Positions 1-5,046 of a stretch of DNA of 5,046 bases are shown one piece after another. The stretch covers positions 1 to 5,046 of the forward strand of contig JAOUNK010000257.1 of assembly GCA_029881015.1 (NCBI GenBank), in the 5' to 3' direction. The notes under the pieces are model-generated. The model saw nothing but the letters and a program-made list of their open reading frames with translations. It was not told where the DNA came from and searched no databases. Origin of the DNA: Gammaproteobacteria bacterium (GTDB lineage Bacteria; Pseudomonadota; Gammaproteobacteria; Steroidobacterales; Woeseiaceae). Position 1 is the first letter of the stretch, and each line of letters begins with the position of its first letter. The position numbers and the translations under genes were made by a program.

Positions 1-2089
1 CCGTGTTCAACGGCGTCGTTGAAACCTGGAGCACATGTGTACCGTCCGGAACGGGTATTTCCTCCGCCAGCAGTTCGGTCTTCGGCCAGCCGGTATGCAC
101 CTCGCCCGCAGCGCTGAAGTCCCACCTGCCCCACTGCCAGCTTACACCGGCCTTGACGGCATGCGACTGGTCCCAGCTGCGCAGTACACGGCTGTCCGCC
201 AGCGTATCGCGTACCTCGGACCAACTGTAGCCAAGCCACCACAACAGTTGCTCGCCGGAGTCACCGTTGGTTACACGCAGTTCAGCGCCATGCGCCTCGG
301 CCGACACCGGGTCAATTCGATACCGGTCGAACTGGATCTCCGGTAACAATGTCAGGGTGTTGAACGCGTTCTCGAAACGCGGTCGCAGCGCGCGAAAGCT
401 CTTGCGATAGTACGACACGTCAACCTGGAACTTCGCGCCGAAGCGGCGCTTGAAATTCGCCACAACATGTTCGGCGCGTTGTGCGGCATAGAACCTGTCG
501 AGTCCGTCACTTGCCTGCAGTTCGTTGATTTCCTGTGCTTGCGAGAACTGTCCCCAGCCGATGCGAATCTCGGTCTCGTCATTCGGTAAATACAACAGGC
601 TTAAACGGGGGCTCGACTGCTCGTCGTCACGCGCCGTCGTATAACTCTGGGCATCCCAGCGCATGCCCGCATCGATTGCCAGCGTTGGTATCGGCCGCCA
701 GCGATATTCCACCCAGACTGCGTACTGAGCACCCTTGGGTGTGGCCTCGATATTGCGAACGTCCACCGGCTGATTGCCGAGGATGCTGTCGAACGGCGCG
801 GTTACCGCCTTGGTGGACATGAATGCGTAGCGCGCATCCTGGTGCTTGGCGTCGATGCCGAAACTCAACATCCATTTCTCGCTCGGTGCATAAACCCAGT
901 CCTGCTTGAGCCCGGCCGAGTCGAATTCCCGTGTGTCATCAATGGTGCCGGCGACGATGCCCGGGAGCTCCAGCGTGCCGGTGCGCCGATTGGAGATGTT
1001 GCTGAAGGACAGCACGGTAGTGCTTCGCAGGACATCGCTCCAGTCGGCGTCCCATCGGAGCCAAAACACAGTGTTCTCGTAGCTGGCGTTCGCAAACTCA
1101 CCGCGGTCTTCGTCATTAAGCGTCAGTTTGTCGTGTGATTTGAGGACGTTAGCGCTTACTCGAAGCCGCCGATTGAACGCCCACCCGATGTGCCCGATGT
1201 AGTCCTGGTAGTCCGGACTGCCGATGCTCGGATCGATCACGTCGGCGATGAGGTCGAGGTTGCCGCGGCGAGCGGCGAACAGCCAGTCGCCCTTGTCGCC
1301 GCCGCCGAAGGTGCCGAGGGACAATGCGGAAGTGTTGAAGAAGCTGAGCGACAATTCAGTCTCGACATCCTTTTGCGGAGTTCGCAAGCTGATGTCCATT
1401 ACACCGCTCATACGATCGCCGTAGCGCGCAGGGTATGCGCCCGTAAAAAAGTCGATGCCGTCGATGGCGTTCGAGTTGACGATGGTGGCGACGGACTGAA
1501 AGTCCTTCAGGTGAAAGGGCTCGTAGAGCCGCAGGCCGTCCAACAGGAACAACACCTCGTTAACCTCGCCGCCGCGGATGTGATTGCGGCTCGAGATGCC
1601 CCCACCCGACGTGCCCGGAAGCCTGCCCGTTATGCGCACGGCCTCCTCCGCGGCAGCCGGCACGCGACTCGCCAACTCCCTGTCGAGGTAGGTCTGCGTT
1701 CCCGACTGCATGTATTGCAGTCTGTGCAGGCTCGATGTGACCACGATCTCCGGGAGCGGCACCTCCACGGCCCGGATTGCGGGTTTGGCGACAGGCGGCG
1801 GTGTCGTTACGCGCACCAGCCATGTTCCCACCGGGCCTTTGCTGAGTATGAGGTCGTGAGCACCAAGGACCTCGGCAAGCCCGGCGAGCGGGTCGGTCAG
1901 GTCGGGTTCCGAGAGGATCAACAGGTCGTCGGCAACGACATCGCTGCTGTAGATTAGCGGATAGCCCTGCCGGACGAGCTCATCGAGCAGCTCGACGACG
2001 GCACGTCCCTGCCAGTCGGATGACGCGAAGGCGACGATTGGCAGGCACGCGAGTATCGAAACCCACCAGCGACGAGGACCCGGATTCAT
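1..2089 (-). CDS. TonB-dependent outer-membrane receptor with N-terminal STN signalling domain (3' end outside window)
   Basis: Outer-membrane receptor that should take up or sense an unknown ligand using TonB energy and signal to the neighbouring FecR protein. The frame is open from ATG 2089 to the window edge, 696 residues, without stop or frameshift; the barrel end and stop lie outside. Residues 1-22 form a signal peptide (RR, then hydrophobic core, cleavage likely after AFA). Residues about 26-94 fit an STN domain (GRAVVELLDELVRQG, then PLIYSSDVV), the hallmark of transducing receptors. A Pro-rich linker (95-104) follows, then a TonB-box-like EIVVTSS (114-120), and a plug (about 125-236) with IRGGEVNEVLFLLDGLRLYE and GAYPARYGDRMSGVMDI. 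From about 240 onward alternating aromatic/polar strands fit the barrel. The plug wording (LLDGxxLYxPxHL, PARYGxRxSxVxDI) resembles carboxypeptidase-regulatory-like receptors more than FecA. No ATG/GTG alternative is near the start; Shine-Dalgarno is poor (GGA touches the ATG). It lies 53 bases after the FecR gene. Family certain, ligand unknown. Confidence 0.95.
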   Translation of the reverse strand, partial: MNPGPRRWWVSILACLPIVAFASSDWQGRAVVELLDELVRQGYPLIYSSDVVADDLLILSEPDLTDPLAGLAEVLGAHDLILSKGPVGTWLVRVTTPPPVAKPAIRAVEVPLPEIVVTSSLHRLQYMQSGTQTYLDRELASRVPAAAEEAVRITGRLPGTSGGGISSRNHIRGGEVNEVLFLLDGLRLYEPFHLKDFQSVATIVNSNAIDGIDFFTGAYPARYGDRMSGVMDISLRTPQKDVETELSLSFFNTSALSLGTFGGGDKGDWLFAARRGNLDLIADVIDPSIGSPDYQDYIGHIGWAFNRRLRVSANVLKSHDKLTLNDEDRGEFANASYENTVFWLRWDADWSDVLRSTTVLSFSNISNRRTGTLELPGIVAGTIDDTREFDSAGLKQDWVYAPSEKWMLSFGIDAKHQDARYAFMSTKAVTAPFDSILGNQPVDVRNIEATPKGAQYAVWVEYRWRPIPTLAIDAGMRWDAQSYTTARDDEQSSPRLSLLYLPNDETEIRIGWGQFSQAQEINELQASDGLDRFYAAQRAEHVVANFKRRFGAKFQVDVSYYRKSFRALRPRFENAFNTLTLLPEIQFDRYRIDPVSAEAHGAELRVTNGDSGEQLLWWLGYSWSEVRDTLADSRVLRSWDQSHAVKAGVSWQWGRWDFSAAGEVHTGWPKTELLAEEIPVPDGTHVLQVSTTPLNT

Positions 2090-2095
2090 TCCGGA

Positions 2096-2124
2096 ATACT
2101 AGGGCAAAGCCTGCCGATCGCCAA
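2096..2124 (-). promoter_or_regulatory. Possible sigma70-like promoter before the receptor gene
   Basis: On the minus strand TTGGCG (2124-2119) and TAGTAT (2101-2096) are separated by exactly 17 bases. Each matches 4 of 6 positions of the housekeeping consensus. The -10 ends 6 bases before the receptor ATG, so transcription would begin at or very near the ATG and give a leaderless message. This fits the lack of a spaced Shine-Dalgarno for this gene. Such 4/6 matches occur by chance, and the gene can also be read from the FecR transcript. Confidence 0.22.
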
Positions 2125-2142
2125 TGCGTGAAATCAGGTAGC

Positions 2143-3174
2143 CTACGGCCGGATTGACTGTGCCAGGACGACCTTGTCCAGTTCGATGCGGTAATTCAGC
2201 GTCGTCGTGGACAAAATGGCCTCGAGAGCCTCGTCGGGTGTCATGCCGCTAATCGAGCCGTGGACATCGGTGCGCATGGCAAACATCCGCGATTCATCGG
2301 ACTCGAAACGCAGTTGCCGTCCCGTTTCCCGCGTCGCCCAGTTCAGGAAGTCGAGCAATGACTTGTTGGTCATGTCGAACTCGGGCGTCAGGCCCACGAT
2401 CCAGTCCCAGTACTCATCATGAGTATCGAGTTCGGACACGGACGCGCCCTGCCCTTGCACGTAGGTCAGGCGCTCTCCCATTTTCGCGGTCACGGCAGTG
2501 GCATCGTGCGTCAGCTCGACGCGCCCTTCACGCACGGCAACGTCCAGTTCGCCATCACTTGCGGCAACTGCGAACTGGGTTCCAATATCGCGAACCACGC
2601 CGTAAGGCGTATCGATGACGAGACCGCCGTTGCGGTAAATGAACTGCCCGCTGTCCGCGTAGATACGCCCACTCAGCAGCGTAAAGCGGTCCGGGCCATC
2701 GACCTGCAGGCGCGTATTCTCATCGATCCTGAGCGTGGCATTGCGTGCCAGCAGCAGGCTAAGGCCTTCCTCGCTGTCGGTCTCGAGAACGTCGCCGGGG
2801 TATACCGCGGCACCCTCTTCGTAACCCGCTTTCGACATTGCTGGCGCAACGACGCCCGCCACCGTCGCGACCGAAACCGGAGCAGGCGATTCCGGCTGTG
2901 ACAGGAACAGGAACGCAAGCACCGTCGATGCGGCAACACCGGCCGGCAACAGCCAGCGGCGGAGTCGCGCCAGCCTCCAGCTCCTGCGTACCTCGTTGTA
3001 CACCCTGTCGGCCTCGGGTGCCTTGGTGCTGGCTTGCCACTCCTGTTGCACCCGGTGGTAGACACGGGACTCGATGGCAAGCGGAATCTCCGGCCGCTCG
3101 CCTGCCAATCGCAATAGACTGGCGAGCGTTTGCTCGTCGTCAGCGTCGTCGATTTTTGTCTTGTCGTCGGTCAT
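2143..3174 (-). CDS. FecR-family transmembrane anti-sigma/sigma regulator
   Basis: A 343-residue inner-membrane protein expected to hold or activate the adjacent ECF sigma factor in response to the receptor. Layout: acidic N-terminus and cytoplasmic region 1-73; one membrane span at about 74-92 (LLPAGVAASTVLAFLFL) preceded by Arg-rich residues (RLARLRR), giving N-in/C-out; periplasmic FecR domain at about 120-225 with the family pattern VYPGDVLET, LLARNATLRI, LLSGRIYADS, IDTPYGVVRDIGTQFAV and VREGRVEL; C-terminal STN-like module at about 272-338 (LLDFLNWATRETGRQLRF, then GMTPDEALEAILSTTTLNY). FecR proteins of this type use the C-terminal part to contact the receptor STN domain (known for the family). 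The cytoplasmic part carries two copies of RVYxxVxxxW (37-46 and 57-66), which is odd. The ATG follows the sigma stop as TGA-A-ATG; GTGGA at 3180-3184 is a plausible ribosome site inside the sigma gene, so translation is likely coupled. Stop is TAG at 2143-2145. Confidence 0.95.
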   Translation of the reverse strand: MTDDKTKIDDADDEQTLASLLRLAGERPEIPLAIESRVYHRVQQEWQASTKAPEADRVYNEVRRSWRLARLRRWLLPAGVAASTVLAFLFLSQPESPAPVSVATVAGVVAPAMSKAGYEEGAAVYPGDVLETDSEEGLSLLLARNATLRIDENTRLQVDGPDRFTLLSGRIYADSGQFIYRNGGLVIDTPYGVVRDIGTQFAVAASDGELDVAVREGRVELTHDATAVTAKMGERLTYVQGQGASVSELDTHDEYWDWIVGLTPEFDMTNKSLLDFLNWATRETGRQLRFESDESRMFAMRTDVHGSISGMTPDEALEAILSTTTLNYRIELDKVVLAQSIRP

Positions 3175-3175
3175 T

Positions 3176-3793
3176 TCAGTCCACGATAAAATTCGGTTCT
3201 ATATTCCAGATCGCGCGAAAACGTTCTTTGAACGCGGCGCGCGCCCGGCTCAGGATCGATTCAGCCGCTTTCTCGCCAATGCTCAGGCTGCGTGCGATTT
3301 CCTGGACACTGTGCCCCTGGATGTATTTCATCTCGAGGGCACTCGCATAATTGGCTGGCAGGTGTTCAAGCGTGACGCGCACGAAATTGGCGATTTCGTC
3401 ACGACGCCGAGCCGACTCCGGCCTGCCATCGTCCATTCCGACTGTCTCAAGCGCCGCCTGCACAGCCGGATGGTCTTCGATCGGGATATCTTCGTGAATC
3501 TCGAGATTGCGTTGCCGAAAAACGGCGTTGGTCTCATTGCGGCAAATCGCGCACAGCCAGGAGAACAGCAGCGCCTCACCCCGGAAACTGCCCATCTTGC
3601 GTACGACGATGCACATCGTGCGTTGTACGATCTCTTCGGCCAGCCCTTCATCGTTGTTAACACGCGTCAGCGTAAAACGATACAGCCGCGGAAAGTACTC
3701 CTTGAAGAACGCATCGAAGGCCCCCTGATCACCGGCCGCCACTCGGGCGGCCAGTAACCGGTCTTGCTCTACTTGGGGGATACTTGTCGTCAC
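3176..3793 (-). CDS. ECF RNA polymerase sigma factor (FecI-like context)
   Basis: A 205-residue sigma70-family factor with only regions 2 and 4, typical ECF size. Region 2 covers about 25-92 (AFDAFFKEYFPRLYRFTL, EEIVQRTMCIVVRKMGSFRG, FSWLCAICRNE); a linker of about 45 acidic residues follows; region 4 covers about 137-192 with LPANYASALEMKYIQG and the helix-turn-helix HSVQEIARSLSIGEKAAESI, then LSRARAAFKERF. It should direct core polymerase to target promoters when released or activated by the FecR protein encoded next, and may control the receptor gene; the targets are not visible here. The start is GTG at 3793-3791: the in-frame ATG two codons upstream is followed at once by TAA, and no later ATG precedes region 2. 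TGGAA about 5 bases upstream is a modest ribosome site. Cysteines 61, 81 and 84 include a CxxC in region 2. Stop TGA is separated by one base from the FecR ATG. Confidence 0.97.
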   Translation of the reverse strand: MTTSIPQVEQDRLLAARVAAGDQGAFDAFFKEYFPRLYRFTLTRVNNDEGLAEEIVQRTMCIVVRKMGSFRGEALLFSWLCAICRNETNAVFRQRNLEIHEDIPIEDHPAVQAALETVGMDDGRPESARRRDEIANFVRVTLEHLPANYASALEMKYIQGHSVQEIARSLSIGEKAAESILSRARAAFKERFRAIWNIEPNFIVD

Positions 3794-3831
3794 TTACATT
3801 CCATTTAGAGGCGGGGAGGACCTCTGCAGGG
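3791..3831 (-). promoter_or_regulatory. Intergenic leader and start region of the sigma gene (GTG start, start-stop ATGTAA, weak SD)
   Basis: The 38-base gap ends in TGGAATGTAAGTG on the minus strand. The GTG (3793-3791) is the sigma start. Just before it, in the same frame, sits ATG-TAA (3799-3794), a start codon directly followed by a stop. A second ATG (3804-3802) in another frame opens a 4-codon ORF (MECK) whose TGA overlaps the GTG as GTGA. The only Shine-Dalgarno-like bases are GGAA about 5 bases from GTG. A 5-bp inverted repeat (AGAGG/CCTCT, 3807-3811 with 3821-3825) also lies here. I see no convincing promoter in the gap; one could lie in the upstream gene. Confidence 0.5.
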
Positions 3832-5046
3832 TTAGAGTACGTCCCGCGAAAAATCCTTCGCGGGAAGATGATACAGGGATTTCTGATAGGCCAGCGACGA
3901 CCAGACCGAGTGCGCGAGGGCCCTGCGTGCAAAGGCTTCATCCACCTGTGGCTCCTGGATCAGGCGCCGGTCGATATACTGGAACTGGCTCACGGGCTGG
4001 TCCCGCTGCATGACGATGACCTGGTCGCCCTCCATGTACGCCTGGCTGGTATTGAACTGCATTATGGCCCGCCCGGGGCCGCTGCTGTTCACGGGATCTG
4101 TAAGATCCCGGCCGATCATCGGATGCTCGCTCTCGATACCAATTAGCGACAGGAGCGTCGGCCCCAGGTCTATCTGGCTTGCCACGGTCGCTATTCGCGC
4201 CGGTTTGATCGACCCACCCAGGATAAGACCGGGCACGTGGAAGCGATCGACCGGGATGATCTCACTGCCGTACACGCGTGAATTGTGGTCGGCAACGACG
4301 AGGAACACCGTGTCCTCCCAGTAGGCGGAATTCCGGGCGAGCTCAAAGAAGCGGCCCAGCGCGTGGTCTGCATACTTGACGGCGTTGTTGACCGTTTCCT
4401 TCTCCGGGTCGAAAAGTTCTATTTGTCCATCCGGGAACTGGTACGGCGAGTGATTGGACGAGGTGAAGACGACGCTGAAAAAGGGCTCCTCACGACCCTT
4501 CTCGAATTCCTCGTGGGCGCGTTCCAGGAGGTCTTCATCCGACACGCCCCACGAGCCCACGAATACCGGTTCCGGGTAGTCCTTTTCGTCGATGACCTTC
4601 TTGAAGCCGTTGTTCATGAAGAAACGGCGCATATTATCGAACTGCGCCTCGCCACCGTAGATGAAACTCGTCGTATAGCCGTGACCGTTGAGCAATTCGG
4701 CCAGCGTGAAAAAACCTCGCTGTGACTTTGGTAGCTTGACGACACTGCGTGCCGGTGTGGGGGTAAAACCGCTGACTATTGCCTCCAGTCCCCGAACTGA
4801 CCGGGTGCCGGTCGCAAACAGGTTCTCGAACCAGATGCCCTCCTCCGCCAGCGCATCGAGATTCGGCGTCAGCGGCAAACCGCCCAGCGCGCCCACGAAT
4901 TCTGCGCCCAGGCTCTCCTCGATGATCACGACGAGGTTCTTTGGCGCCTCTGGGTGGGGACCGATGTGCTGCACATGCAGTGTCGGAATATTTGCCTGCG
5001 AGAAACTGTCTTTGCCGACATGCATTTCACGGCGGATAATCTCGAT
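3832..5046 (-). CDS. LTA synthase/MdoB-family sulfatase-fold phosphotransferase, C-terminal catalytic part (5' end outside window)
   Basis: C-terminal 404 residues of an alkaline-phosphatase-superfamily enzyme of the LtaS/OpgB (MdoB) type, which usually moves phosphoglycerol or a similar group from a phospholipid to a glycan in the periplasm. The frame stays open upstream of the first visible Met (5025-5023) to the window edge. Family members carry several N-terminal membrane spans before this domain, so that Met is not the real start. Counting from it: KNLVVIIEESLG with likely metal ligand Glu37; FATGTRSVRGLEA with candidate nucleophile Ser75 where I recall Thr as usual; VGSWGVSDEDLL (156-167); TSSNHSPYQFP with His192 (substrate or metal site); VVADHNSRVYG with Asp246-His247 metal ligands; GRDLTDP (305-311) near the end of the domain. 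The tail after about 345 is not a recognised domain. It ends with TAA, 38 bases before the sigma gene and in the same direction, so it may be co-transcribed. Exact substrate cannot be told; a hydrolytic sulfatase is less likely because the formylglycine CxPxR motif is absent from the visible part. Confidence 0.92.
   Translation of the reverse strand: MEIIRREMHVGKDSFSQANIPTLHVQHIGPHPEAPKNLVVIIEESLGAEFVGALGGLPLTPNLDALAEEGIWFENLFATGTRSVRGLEAIVSGFTPTPARSVVKLPKSQRGFFTLAELLNGHGYTTSFIYGGEAQFDNMRRFFMNNGFKKVIDEKDYPEPVFVGSWGVSDEDLLERAHEEFEKGREEPFFSVVFTSSNHSPYQFPDGQIELFDPEKETVNNAVKYADHALGRFFELARNSAYWEDTVFLVVADHNSRVYGSEIIPVDRFHVPGLILGGSIKPARIATVASQIDLGPTLLSLIGIESEHPMIGRDLTDPVNSSGPGRAIMQFNTSQAYMEGDQVIVMQRDQPVSQFQYIDRRLIQEPQVDEAFARRALAHSVWSSLAYQKSLYHLPAKDFSRDVL
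3842..3865 (-). repeat. Perfect 9-bp inverted repeat (hairpin) at the end of the phosphotransferase gene
   Basis: Arms TCCCGCGAA (3842-3850) and TTCGCGGGA (3857-3865) are exact reverse complements around a 6-base loop. The hairpin lies in the last codons of the phosphotransferase gene, ending 7 bases upstream of its stop codon and about 50 bases before the sigma start. No T-run follows on either strand, so it is not a canonical intrinsic terminator. It could be an RNA stability or processing element, a weak attenuator between the two genes, a protein-binding site, or chance. Confidence 0.6.

Noticed and set aside
1190..1957. 255-codon plus-strand open frame
   Set aside because: It is antisense to the STN, plug and early barrel of the receptor, whose translation is coherent and matches family motifs. 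The plus-strand product is Arg/Ala/Val-rich with no recognisable domain, as expected from the shadow of a G+C-rich gene.
2045..2056. Possible lipobox (ILAC, Cys15) in the receptor signal peptide
   Set aside because: The -2 Leu is a poor lipobox fit, TonB-dependent receptors are not normally lipoproteins, and a signal peptidase I site (AFA-S) follows seven residues later.
2411..2425. 15-base palindrome TACTCAT-C-ATGAGTA
   Set aside because: It is perfect, but a 7-bp arm with a short spacer is expected about once by chance in 5 kb, and it sits inside the FecR coding sequence away from any start.
2419..2901. 160-codon plus-strand open frame
   Set aside because: It is antisense to the FecR domain, with no motif, membrane span or credible ribosome site.
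3074..3757. 227-codon plus-strand open frame
   Set aside because: It lies opposite the sigma factor and the start of the FecR gene, both certain by motif, and encodes nothing recognisable.
3807..3825. AGAGG/CCTCT inverted repeat as terminator of the phosphotransferase gene
   Set aside because: A 5-bp stem with a 9-base loop and no T-run is too weak for an intrinsic terminator.
3794..3960. FecI-type (GGAAAT-like -35) autoregulated promoter before the sigma gene
   Set aside because: I looked through the end of the upstream gene and the gap and found no convincing pair with proper spacing.

Overview
The window is fully packed with four co-directional genes on the minus strand, with short gaps (38, 1 and 53 bases) and no gene stretch empty for 300 bases. 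High G+C, G/C-rich third codon positions, a TonB-dependent outer-membrane receptor and a FecI/FecR-type signalling pair point to a Gram-negative proteobacterium. The style of the FecR protein and sigma factor suggests an uncultured or environmental gammaproteobacterium, but that placement is inference.

In transcription order, from high to low coordinates: (1) the C-terminal 404 residues of an LTA-synthase/MdoB-type member of the alkaline-phosphatase superfamily (3832-5046, 5' end outside the window); (2) an ECF sigma factor that starts at GTG (3176-3793); (3) a FecR-family transmembrane anti-sigma/regulator with a periplasmic FecR domain and a C-terminal STN-like module (2143-3174); (4) a TonB-dependent receptor with signal peptide, N-terminal STN signalling domain, TonB box, plug and most of the barrel (1-2089, 3' end outside the window). 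The receptor frame is open without interruption from its ATG to the window edge over 696 codons.

Genes 2-4 form a complete cell-surface signalling cassette of the Fec type. The receptor binds a ligand outside, its STN domain contacts the FecR protein in the periplasm, and FecR controls the sigma factor. The ligand is not shown by the sequence. No siderophore or iron gene lies in the window, and the plug resembles the carboxypeptidase-regulatory-like receptors common in Bacteroidetes rather than FecA itself. The close upstream envelope phosphotransferase-like gene raises the possibility that the cassette is linked to envelope or glycan modification.

Smaller signals: a perfect 9-bp inverted repeat in the last codons of the phosphotransferase gene just upstream of the sigma gene; a start-stop ATGTAA and a 4-codon ORF abutting the sigma GTG start; a possible sigma70-like promoter directly before the receptor that would give a leaderless mRNA; and a duplicated RVYxxVxxxW motif in the cytoplasmic part of the FecR protein. 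I found no RNA genes, mobile elements, CRISPR arrays or attachment sites.
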